A DNA stretch of 64,000 bases from Marisa cornuarietis (lineage: Eukaryota > Mollusca > Gastropoda > Architaenioglossa > Ampullariidae), in assembly GCA_004794655.1 (NCBI GenBank), contig SMMW01000575.1, positions 9,016,001-9,080,000 on the forward strand, read 5' to 3'. Positions within the stretch are counted from its first letter, which is position 1, and each line of letters starts with the position of its first letter. The position numbers and the translations under genes are program-made. The notes below the pieces were generated by a model. The model saw nothing but the letters and a program-made list of their open reading frames with translations. It ran no database searches and was not told the origin of the DNA. Shown here piece by piece: positions 1 through 12,300 of the stretch.

Positions 1-352
1 GTGTGCATGTGTGCAGAAGTTTGTGAGAATGTGTGTGTGTGAAAGAGAGAGAGAGGGTGAAAGAAAGAAGTGAAGAGAGACACTTTCAGATATCAGACTT
101 TACTAAGCGAGGAAATATATAGGACTACAGAAAAAAAATGCAAACAAGGTATCACACTACATCCAAGAACTCAGACAGACTGAGCAGATATAGGAAGTCA
201 GCATTAAACAACAGTCTTCTTAACTACATCTTATGCTTTCCTTTGTCTTCTTAGAGTGTGCAATATCCCTCTAATTTTTATTTTGTTTGCCTGTAACTGT
301 GCAGTAATATTTTAACAGATCCTTTTTTCTAAATTCACTTTTAGTTACTCAC
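1..352. other. Intron or 3' continuation of the WD40 gene, nothing else recognised
   Basis: The stretch lies downstream of the donor at 352 on the minus strand and should be intron. It starts with GT- and GA-rich simple sequence (1-60). No further in-phase exon was found before the window edge. Confidence 0.4.
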
Positions 353-3300
353 AGGATTGGTCCTCATAGCCTGGTGGTGATAGGGGTCGCAAGTGACAAA
401 AGATGTGACCAGACACAATATTCCACACAATGATTTCCCCATCATAGCTGGCAGTAGCTAGGAGGTTTGGCAGGCAGTGAGCTATGGCTAACACATCCTC
501 TTTGTGACCATCTCGCTGACACAGAGATCAATGTCACAAGCCAAGGAAAGTATAAACAGAGAGTTCAGTGTAGTTTAGCACTAATATACTGCATGCTTCA
601 TACACACTCCTTTTATTTTGCTTAACAAAAAGGTAGTCACTTGACATTTTATGCCTTCAAACATGAATGCTTGTGCGTTTTGTGTGTATGAGTGTGTGTG
701 TGTGTCCTTTATATTGACCCTTCTCATTGTAAGGCATTTTCTACGTTGAAATCTCTTACCTCATCATCTGCCCAATAAGGCACTGGATGCTGTACATGAT
801 GAATGTTGCTATCAGTCAATGAATCATAATAGATGTTGATGTGTCTGTCCCACCCAACTGAAATGACATACCTGATGAAAAATGAAACCAGTGAAAATTC
901 ATATGACTGTTTGCACACTCAAATTATTTTTTTTTTAAACATAGCAACATGATGGTGACAAAATTTAAGCAATGAAGATAATACAATCATTTTTATTTAC
1001 ACTCTTTCTGTAATGACTCAATGAATAAGATAAAGATCACATGTTCTCTTAATTTTTATCTCACCTGCTCAGAACACATACAGGCTGAATTTTTTTAATC
1101 AGAAATATTTAACTTGTAAGATAATCTCCAGCAGTATGTTATTTGTGTACATGCAAAATTTGACCACGCACCTGTTTTTATTCATTTCTACATACGTCAG
1201 ATCACAGATTTCGTTCTGACTGTTGTCCTGTTCATTGGAATCTGTGTTCTCTGTCTCTAAGAACAAACACAAGGAAAGGAAGCAAATGCACAAAGCAAAG
1301 AAAGTTAAATGCACATGCATTTATACTCATTCTCACCCACAGCTTTAACAGCTTTTAACTGTTCATGCTATTGCATTGTCTTAACTGCAGCACTCACTTT
1401 TCTTCAGTATGCGCAAGCAGTGTCCATTGTTGTAGTTCCAGATCTTCAGGACGCCATCTCTGCCACCAGTAATGAGGCGCCGCAATGTATTGTCAAATGA
1501 CATGCAAGTAATGGCACTGCAGTCATGAGCATCACCATACTCAAAGATTGGAGCACCTGTCTCCAAGTCCCAGAGTTTTACCACCTGCAGAAAAGTTTAA
1601 AGGTATTAAGTCAACATTACTTAATAATAATTATAACAAACATATAATTTATATAGCAGCACATAATCACGCTCATGAAGGAGCATGTTATCAGCACTTA
1701 AGACAAGTAGGAGACATAGAATACAAAGGACAGAAGGTAAAACAACTATGCAGACAAGTAATAAAAGACAAACAAAGAAGACAAAGAGGGGCAAGGGAAC
1801 AAACAATAAAGAAGGAGAGTGTCATAAACTGGCAAAACCATACTTTTGATAAAACCATTTAAATAGACTCTGGTAGAAGCACTTCCTCATAAACAGCATA
1901 TTATTTACACTCTTGACAATTCATAATGATTTTTAACACCAGAACACTGCCTTAATCTAAATACTGCAGTGTTGTAGTGCCTGTTTGTGTAAGCAGAGTA
2001 CTGGTGACTACTGGTGGAAATATGGATGTCTTTGAGATTAATTTGGTTATATTCTATAAAATGGGAGACCTAAATGCCAAAGTGGGAGATGACAACACCA
2101 ACAGGGAGCTCATCATGGGAAGACATGGCGTTGGCACCTGCAACGAAAATGGGGAGCTCTTTACAGACTTCTGCGCTTTCAATTACCACGTCATTGGTGG
2201 CACTGTATTCCCACACAAAACTGTACACAAGATAACGTAGACTTCCCCAGATGGCCAGACGGAAAACCAGATCGACTATATAACGGTTGGTCGAAAGTGG
2301 AGGAGTCTCCAAGATGTCAGAGTGAGAAGAGGAGCAGATGTTGCTTCAGACCACCATCTCCTAATAGCAGTCCAAAATCAAGCTAGAATCCTTCATCGAT
2401 ACAGCAGGCAGACCACACCACAAGTTCAATACTCAGTACCTGAAGAACAAGGAGACGACGGAAATTTATAACTGTGAAATTAAGAATAAGTATAGACCCT
2501 TTCAGGACTGACAGAAGAATCAGTGGAAGAACACTGGTCAACACTCAGGAGCATTTGGAAGACAACCTGTACAGATGTTCTAGGGAAGAGGGAAAGAAAA
2601 CATAAGGAATGGATGACTACAGAGACTTGGTCAATGATTGAATCAAGAAAGGGACTGAAACAGAAGCTCAACCATTGCCAAGACCAGCAAGAGAAAAAAG
2701 GTCTCAGAGCGAAATACTGGGAAGCCAACCGCCAAGTGAAGAGGTCTGTAAGGGAGGACAAGAGATGCTTCACCCATGAACTGATAGAGAAAGCAGAGAC
2801 TGCATCCATACAGGGAAACATGAAGCAATTATATGAAATAATACGAACTCTGTCATACAGGAGCATAAACCCAAACAAGCCGGAGAAAGACAAAGACGGT
2901 AAGACCACAACAAACGACGCAACTTCGAAGAGATGCTGAATCGACCTCATCCATCATCCTTACCTGACATACCACCAGCAACTGCACGACTTCACGTCAA
3001 CAACAGCCCTCCCACTAAGACAGAAATCATCAAAGCTATCAAAATCATGAAAAATGACAAAGCAGCAGGCCCGGACAGCATAACCCCAGAAGCACTAAAG
3101 ACAGACCCAGAAACAACAGCAACAATTTTACAGCCCCTCCTAAACAAGATCTGGGAACAAGAGCTAGTCCCAACAGACTGGAAATTAGGCCACCTAGTCA
3201 AATTACCAAAGAAAGGAGACCTCTCCCAGTGCAACAACTGGCGGGGGATCATGCTGCTGTCCATCCCCAGCAAAGTCATGACAAGGATAATACTAGAGAG

Positions 3301-6300
3301 ACTGAAGAAGGCACTAGACAAGAGACTGAGACCAGAACAAGCAGGGTTTCGCCAGGATAAGTCATGCACTGACTACATATGTAACCCTCCGTATCATCAT
3401 AAAACAGTCTATTGAATGGCAATCCTCCCTTTATATAACATTTGTGGATTTTGAGAAGGCCTTTGACAGTGTAGACAGGGAAGTCATCTGGAGGCTGATG
3501 AACCACTATGGTATTCCGCCTAAATTCATAAAAATCATCTAGTGATTGTATGAAGACTCGACCTGCCAAGTTATCCATAACGGCAAACTCACTAAACCTT
3601 TTGAAATGAAGACTGTCGTAAGACAGGGTTGCATATTATCACCGACAATCTTTCTGATGGACATAGACTGGATTATGCATAAGACAATCCAAGACAACAA
3701 CACCGGTATCCAGTGGACCTTCACCAAACAGCTAGAGGACCTGGAGTTTGCAGACGACATTAGTCTCCTATCTCAGCGGCAGCAGCATGCACAAAGCAAA
3801 CTGAGTAAGCTATCAGAGAAAGCAGAGAAGACCGGCTTAAAGATCAACAGAAAGAAGACGAAAATTAACAACAAGCAGGAACTTCCAATCCATCTACAAG
3901 GAGAGAACATCCTTGAAACAGACCGCTTCACGTCTGGAGAGCATCATCAGCAAGGATGGTGGAGGGGACGACGACAGCAGAAGCCACATAAACAAGGCCA
4001 GGCATGCTTTTAACAGCCTACGCCCCATCTGGAGCTCCCGAGCATTATCCCTCCACAGTAAGACCCGCATCTTCAACACCAATGTGAAGCCAGTCCTACT
4101 GTATGGCTCTGAAACCTGGAGTGTGACAAACACCATCAACAACAAGCTCCAGACCTTTACCAAGCGGTGCCTTTTCGCCATATTTTGGGAATAAGATTGC
4201 CTGAAAAGATCTCCAATAGCAGCCTGTGGAAAAGAACTAACCAGAATGCCACTAGTCAAGACATCAAAAAGCGCAAGTGGGGCTGGATAGGACACACCCT
4301 GCGCAAACCAGCTGACACCATTGCCAGGCAGGCACTTGACTGGAACCCTCAGGGGAAGAGGAGAGTTGGGAGGCCAAAACAGAATTGGAGAAGATCAGTA
4401 GAGAGCGTGGCAAAGGATGCCGGAACCACATGGGCCCAACTGAGGGAAGCTGCCCAAAACAGGGTCCGCTGGCAAGGTGTTGTTGCAGCCCTATGCTCCT
4501 CGAGGAGTAACAAGTAATGATGATGATTCTATAAAATTAGTATTATATTCTATGGTAAACTTCTGTAAATAATTTCGACCACTGAAGAATTTCCCTCAAA
4601 CACTGCTTTCAATATTCAGAAATTTATCCTATTGTCTGCATTTACTGCTGGGTTTACCGACTATTGTTATTCTATCACGCTCTGCTGTATCCTATAAGGG
4701 TCCTTTATTAGTCTATTGCTGCTGCTTTAGTATCACATTAAAAAAATTCTAAATGAAAAAGAAACTTTTTAAATATTTACTCTTTTCCTTTGTAATCAAA
4801 CCGCTGTAATTTTATCTGTAATATCGTAGCTATGTAAAGAAAACCTCTTCACAATCACTTACTGATCCACTGCAGCATGTGACAACCTGCTTAAAGCTGG
4901 AATTGTACTTGCAGCAGGTGACCGGGTCTTTGTGGGACATCACAATGTCCAAATGTGTTGATGACCTGATAAGAAAGAAAACTGCCACACATGTAGCATA
5001 AAGTTTTCTTTGTAAAATCTCAGATCAATAGTTGTGTATATGTTTCTGTTACTATGTATACAATTTTTACAGATTTTACAATTTAGAAAGGTATGTTAAC
5101 AGCGTTGCAAATTACACCTTAAAATTTTTCTTTATAAAAGCCACCCTTCTCTCAAAATAATCTCTACTATTTCCTCACTTGTGTCTCAGGCACAGGACAG
5201 CCATCTGGTCAGTTGCCACAGCGATCGCTCTAGAAACAGGAGAGTAATGCACTGCCTGAAGATCCCCACGGATTCTGTGGCTCTTTGGTCGAACAGTCAG
5301 CAGACAAGTTTGGTCCTGAATGTCCCACACCTAAGCAAAGGGAAGTAAAACAGCTAATTATTTCTTCTTTGTACTGTACCAGATGACATGACTATAAGAT
5401 CACCCTCTATAGCTACCTCAGATCCAGCTGTCCAAACCTGTGCCCCCATCCCATCCCACCTGTCACGCTAGTGAGCCTCTCTACTCTAGTTTTTCGCCCG
5501 GCTCTGTGGAGTTAGCCGTGTCAGCTACCTCGTTTGTTTTGGATATGCCATGTGAGACCTGTAAAGGGCGGTGATGTCTCCTGCTATCTAACATGTTCGC
5601 AGTACCAACTGCCTGGATACCTCTTCTTTTCTTGCGAAGTTTGCCACTTCTTTTACCGAGGACAAGGTTGAATACATATGGTCAGAAACAAACCACGGGT
5701 GGGAAGATTTATTAAGCTTCGGCCTGTTATATGCTCCTATCTTTAGAGTGATGTAAGGAAAGGCTAGATAGCTAATAATGTACTGTGATATAGTGGAATG
5801 GTTACACGACGCCGCTACGTTCTTCTTAATGAGAGAAGTAGAGGGACTGGGTGGGATGGCCTTGCAAGAGCGTGTGCCTTGTGCCTCCTCCGCCGAGGCT
5901 CAATGGTGTCTTATGTTACTTTTGTTTGCAGGCATTATATCTTTCGAGATTAAACTTGTTGAAAAGAAATGTTATGTTGCTTATAAGCTGTGTTGTATGT
6001 ACCGTATTAAGCTGTCTGTATTGAGCTGTGCTATGCCATACACAAAGTTGACATAGCATGTTGCCTCTGTATTGAACGGTGTTCAATTCAGGGTCGCATA
6101 GTCGGTGCAGGCTGTGGTTTAGCATCTCCACCCACCCCCAGGTCAACGTGTGATGCGGGACCTTAATCGTGACTACGCGGACAGGGGTTGCGGAAGTAGG
6201 GGTTGACATACTTGAAAGCAATCTTCCTTAACAGATTCCTTTTCCTGAGTGTAGAAGCGTGTTTATGTAGTTGCCTTTGTTACCTACCTTTAACATGTAG

Positions 6301-9300
6301 GAGAAGCGCTTGGGTCTATGTTACGGAGTGCGGCAGTAGCAATTAATTAAGTGTCCTGCCGGTGGAGCGATACGAGTCCGTACGGCCTATACGCGGTAGG
6401 TAACCGATTCTCATCTGTTTCTGTTTTTTGTTTCGATGCTTTTTTTACCACCACCTTGTCGCTGGCTCCGGAGTTTATTAAACGCGTCCTAGTTGAAAAG
6501 AGGGCAGCTTTGCCGCCACGTGTTTGAAGACGTTCATCTCAGTTCGCCGGTGTGTGTGTGTGTGTGCATTCTGACTGCACCATGTCCATATCGGGCAGTT
6601 TCACTTTACTTGAGACCCCGTTGATTCGGAACAGCTTTGCCGAATAAGTGACATTTAATGCGACAGTAAACCTATACGCTTGATTTTTGGACCGGGATGC
6701 GCACTCGTTTTTTCGCTTTACTGTGACCGTTGTTCAAGCGCTATGATTATATCACGGACCTCCATCTATGAAGGTCCGTGATTATATGTTACATGTCCCG
6801 ATCCCGTCAGCGACCCGCTTCTGTGCTTTGCCTTCGAAGGCAGCGTTTTTTGTTTTTTTGTTTTTGTTTTTTTTTGCCATGATGCCTTTGGGGTGGTGCC
6901 TGAAACTATGGGTGTTTACCCGGATCAGGGAGCAGTCCTCCACCTGTTCCGGATGAGGGTTCAGAAAGCAAACCTTTTGAACGTTTACTCCTACACGGCC
7001 AAGACAGTGGGGGAAGCCCGACATGGCTTACCTTTTGACCTCTTGACCTTGGTGGTTGATTCGCCCAGTAGATTAAAAGGTAAAAGGTAAAGGTCATCCC
7101 ATAACCTTTTCAGGTCGTTGGGGAATGAGGTGTTAGAGACCTCACTTTTCTCGGGGCCAGCTTTTACATGAGGGTGGTGCCAATCTCCTCTCCCTTGCTG
7201 CCTTACCTTCCCCGACCCTCTATGGAGTCAGGTACCCATTCCCGTCAGCTGGGTCGACTGGGGGAAGTTTGCTGCGCTTATCGGGAGTAGATTCAGAGTT
7301 GGTAAATAAACTCTGGTAATCTACCTAGTCAGTGTTTAGCTTGTGTCTTATCTACAAACAGACCGCTGTTCTGCCCAGGAGTGGTTACGGCCTTAGATCT
7401 TTTGATTGCGTTCTACTTAGGATGGCCCCGTAGACGCCTAACCCAGATGGCCTTCTTGGCAAGCTGAAGCTAGCCAGCAACAGGATGGTTGGTTGATCTG
7501 ATGTCAGTGTTGGCGAGGGCCATATATACTGTAGGGCTTGGAACTACAGCCGGTGGTTAACCACGGGGGTTTCCCTTAGTGATCCCATGCCAGAGTTTTA
7601 ATTAGGCACAGATGACAGCCGGTCAGACTGGATTGCGTATTTGCTTCCTGGCTTCTGGTTACAATAGAGCCAGTGGTGTGAGGAAGAACAGTCTCAGTCC
7701 TTAAACTAAAAAATGTTGGGAACTGCTGGTGGTGTGGAGAGCACGTAGTACTTGACAGAGTGCCCTGCAGGGGAAAGCAGTAATGGTTTTAGCTGATAGT
7801 TCCAAGGCAGTGACCTTATTACAGTGGGGTGCTCTCTCCCCTGAGCTGTGCTCCCTAGCGTGGGAGTTTTTCTGGTGAAGCCACGATTTGTTCATTACGC
7901 TGCTAGTTCGGTATTACTGGAAGACTCAATGTCCTTGCCAATGGCCTTGAGCAGGAAGGGACACTTTCCTTCGCCAGGCAATTTTCTAACACCTGTGTTG
8001 TGTTGTTTTGTCCCATGTGGGACCTTTGTGCGACTGGTTGGAACAAGCTCCCGAGGTTTGAGTCACCAACTGGCAACTCGTTGGCTTGGGCAGTTAATGC
8101 CTTGTCACTGAGTTGGGAGTGTCCCAGGGCAAAGACCTTGCATTCACAATCTTTCTGCCAGACAAAGATCTAGGGAGCCAAGGTCAGGCTTCTCCTAGTG
8201 GACCCACTCAACTGAAGTTGGCCTTGGGAGATCAAAGTAAGCAGCCTGGTCGATTAGGGTATCTCGAAAACGACCACCCATATGAGCTCTGCGAAACAGC
8301 TGCTCAGTCAGCTAGTTCATCCGGCTGCAAAGAATCTGAACCTTCATGCTTGTGCCTTATTAGAGGTGCTTTCTGAGCGACATAGTGATACGGTGGAGCG
8401 CCTCACTACCTGCTAGAAAGCTCTTCACTTTAGTAGTTTAGGAAGTTTAGTCATGGATGGTACCTTTCTGGTTTATCCCAGGCGAGATTAGGCGAAATTG
8501 TCTATAGCTTTAAACAAGATAGCCCTGGAGCCAGTTAATATTAAAGGCCATTAAGCCATGCTATCATGTGTTTCTGTCTTTGGCGGCCTATAAAGTGGGG
8601 GGCCAACAGGCATATTTCTGCCTTGCTGGCAAATTTCGATAGTGCTCAACCAGTAGGTTGCACCCTCTTCTTTTCTTGGAAGAAGATGTGTTGTTTACCT
8701 AGGAGGTTATGATACTCCTACTTCCAAGTTCATGCCTGAAGGATCTGGTTAAGCTCCAGGATCCAATAAGAGCGATCAGTATTTACCCAAGAGGTTGGCC
8801 TCGCTCAGGAAGTGAGGCTCGCATTGGTTCTTACCAGTCTGAAATGGAAAGACTGAGATTTCAGCGCAATCTAATGCTGCCTGGGCCTAGTAGTCATTTA
8901 GGCGGCTCAGGCAGCACTGTCTGACAATGACTTCTCTAGTTTAGGCCGAGCATTTGAGGCTTGGGTTGTTGCCAGTTTTGCCCCTAGTCTAGCCTTCGGG
9001 AAATGTATAGCTCAAAAAGTTTATTTTGGCTATAGGCTGCGGAATCTTGCAACCCATTCTGACTCCTTGGTTGCAGTCGGCTGGGTATCAGCAACGCAGC
9101 AGTAGTAAATATGGCAGCCTGTTTGGCAGGTCCGTAGGCAGCTTCACATAGTTCAGTCAAGGTGGCCTCAGTCTACAGCCCGGCTGGATTTGGGGTGTCT
9201 TTTTTGTTTTTTGTTCACCTAGGGTGATTGGAGGTGTTCTTACAATGTGGGCTGCCACTCCCTCGGCCTGTTAGATATTCTCTATATAGTCATGTATATG

Positions 9301-12300
9301 GTACAGTATGAAGAAGAAGATACCATTTTTTGGTGGTAAAATTTCTTTCTTCCCGTACTTACCAGATGACATGACAGCTAGCTCCCTCCGACCTCCCCGC
9401 AGATTCAAGACTCAGCGCATGTGAAAAACTGGAGTAGAAAGGCTCACTAGCGTGGCAGGTGGGATAGGAGGGGTCGAGGGGGCTGAGCTGAATTTGGGTC
9501 CTACCATGTTGCATGGCTTTAGACAGCTGGATTTGAGGTAGCAAGAGAGTGATCTCCATATAGTCATGTCATCTGGTAAGTACATGAAGAAAGATATTTT
9601 ACTACCAAAAATTGTATTTTTCTGTCAAATTCTGACCCAAGGACATTATAATAAGCATTCACATGTCTAAAAATGTGCATGTCACTCCTTGATACTCTTG
9701 CAGTTCATCACAAGGCCTTTCAGGAAGTATTTGTTTAACCAAAAAGTTGAAATAACCTGACATCAGCTTAAAAAAATGACATAGACTTAGCAAACCTTTA
9801 AACAACGATCAGTAGAGAGGCTGTAGATACGGTCATCCTCATCAGCAATATGCAGGAAGAATATTGGAGCATTGTGACCACGCAGCATAGCAGTTGGTTT
9901 ACTGCATAAAAAACCCATAAAAAGATGGACACGTCACTAGAAATCATCAAAAAAGCAAACAAAAAATAATAAAGTCATCCAGAACAAATAAAGCACACAG
10001 TTTCCTTCTTACTTTTCCAAACACCAACACATATTTCTGTCACATCAAATATGAGATGAGCTGTGTTTCCAAGTCACTAATGCACTTCTTGCCAAACATA
10101 AAAATAATTTCTTGAAGGTAAAGTAACTTACTGTGAGACATAAGGGTTCCATAATCGAATTATTCTGTCCATGCCTGAAATGAAGGGTTAGAAAATGTTA
10201 CACCAAATGGGACAGTAGATAAACACAATGACTTGTGCTCAGATCAGGGAATGGGTTGCATGTTTTACAAAGAAATTTTTGCTGAGTTAAAATAACTTTT
10301 TATATATTCCTTTTCATGCTTTGCTGAAATGAAAGATGAAATGATTAGATCATCATGACACTTTAAACTCATTAATTTACAGTGTAGACAACCTCAAGAG
10401 TGAAATGGTGTACTCAAGCTATTGTCTGCATTAATGCAAGAAGGACTGCAGAAGATATTCAAAATCCATACAGAATCTCAGATGCTGTTTCTCAAACGTT
10501 TCACCTAAAAAAAAAAAAGACTAGAAAGATATCTTGTGGTATTATAGTAAGTGTTCTGATATTTCATAAAAGGCCAGTGCATACATGAATTTATACAAAA
10601 GTGTTCAGATGATATGATAGGAGGAAATTTAAACTTTCACACTCTAGAAACAGCATATAGTGTTCACTTAAAGTTTTCAGTGTACTTTTGCATACCTTCA
10701 TCAACAACTGCCAAAAGCTCTAAGTGCTTAAATACAGCTTCTTGGGTGTAAAGGTTTAGATTTCTTCCTACCATGTCATCACCTCAAGAGCTGAAACTAC
10801 CATTCCATGTTCTGATGATCATTCTAACAAATACAACTGTCATTTCCCAATCTTTACTCAGGAAACTCACCTCCAGTGATAATGATGTTTTTGTCCTTGG
10901 AAAAATCAAAACATTTGACACCTTTATAAACTTTAAAAACAGCCTGGTCAGCTTCCAGTCTTGTTTTAGTGTTGTTGTAAGCATAGTATGTCTTTGACCT
11001 TGCCTTTTCAGCACACCCAAGGTCACGCAGCTCCTTCAGCTGTTGTTCCACATGTGTGCTGCCAATTGTGCAACCTATAAAGCAAAAATTTTAAATCATC
11101 TGCATTGCAACATAACAATTTCATCAGGACATATAAGTGGCAGAAGACACTTTCCAGAACATGCATGACACAAATGTTATAGAAAAATGGATTGATGGGA
11201 GTTAAGTAAACTGTAGAGTAGATAGGTTAGCCGTGGTTTTTTGTTTGGTGTTTAGGAGTCAGCAGCTATGACCATTCATGGCACAGTGACCACCTGTGTT
11301 TGGTTTCAAATGCAAAAATAAAACTATCAGAAAAGAGATTCAAGACCAAAGCCCATTAGTTGCTATGTTAATGGAAATCCTTTGTTAAAGGACAGCAATA
11401 GCCAAGGAAATACTTATTAAAGAGAAGAGACAAAAGACTATATGCTCACTAACCAATGACAAGAGCTTTGTTGGGATTATTAGAGCAGGAGATGACCTGT
11501 CCAATCTCATGGTAGTACTTGATCTGCCCGGTGAAATATGAATTTTCATTTACAGATTTTCAATATATCCAGTAAAACTTACAGCATCTGTGTACAGAAT
11601 GGTGATCAATGATGCTCAAACATATAGTAAAATGATCGAACCTTGTAAACAAGGTCTAAAATTTAATGATATACAGAAACAGGGATGTGTGATCTTCCCA
11701 AAAACAAAAGGGTGAATCTGTAGAGCACACTTCTGCATATGTAAATGATCTCAACACACTGTGTACAAAGGAACTGAAATTTAAATACACAACAAAGAAA
11801 CACAAGTAACAGAAAATGGATGACATCATGGCAAACATGAATGAGGTGTACCAAGTGAATTATACAACAAAGAAACACAAGTAACAGGAAATGGATGACA
11901 TCGTGGCAAACATGAATGAGGTGTACCATAAGTACCAAGTGACCATAAGAAAGAGTAAGCAGAAACTAACCTCAAATAAAGATTAAATAACTTCCCAAAT
12001 AATGCTGAAATAAAGATCAAAAGAAATCCTCAAATAATGTCCAGATGAAGGTCAAATGAATTCTTAAATAATGCTCAAATAAAAGTCAAAATAAAACTTC
12101 AGACCTGCTGCACCCAGTCATCATGGACTTGCCACCGAATAAACTGTACATTGGGTCCGTTTGCCACTGCATCCAGACCAATGCTGGCAATAAATCCCTC
12201 ATGTTTCACCATTTTTTTCCATGTCCTGGAAAAAACTAAGTTATTACCAGGTTATCTGGTAAACAGAGCATTACATTTTTATGATTCTGAATTACCATGA

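Larger units (their letters stand above)
5376..9612 (+). mobile_element. Degenerate DIRS-like (tyrosine-recombinase) retrotransposon with inverted terminal repeats
   Basis: The two ends are inverted copies. The left end (about 5380-5500) and the reverse complement of 9415-9580 share TACCAGATGACATGACTATA, CAGCTGTC, a CCATCCCACCTGYCACGCTAGTGAGCC-like block and AGTTTTTC. Plus-strand fragments match DIRS-type RNase H. About 7590-7650 reads like the start of the domain. About 7770-7960 contains GKAVMVLADSSKAV, SPELCSLAWEFF and NVLANGL in different frames. About 8025-8110 reads DLCATGWNKLPRFESP then LAWAVNALSLSW, a family hallmark. Possible recombinase remnants lie at 8540-8800 but are weak. Many stops and shifts show a dead copy. 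It fills the WD40-gene intron between exons 5179-5330 and 9796-9901. Confidence 0.66.

Noticed and set aside
7848..8376. Two consecutive plus-strand open frames
   Set aside because: They are out-of-frame shadows of the degraded DIRS-like RNase H; the homologous reading lies in other frames.
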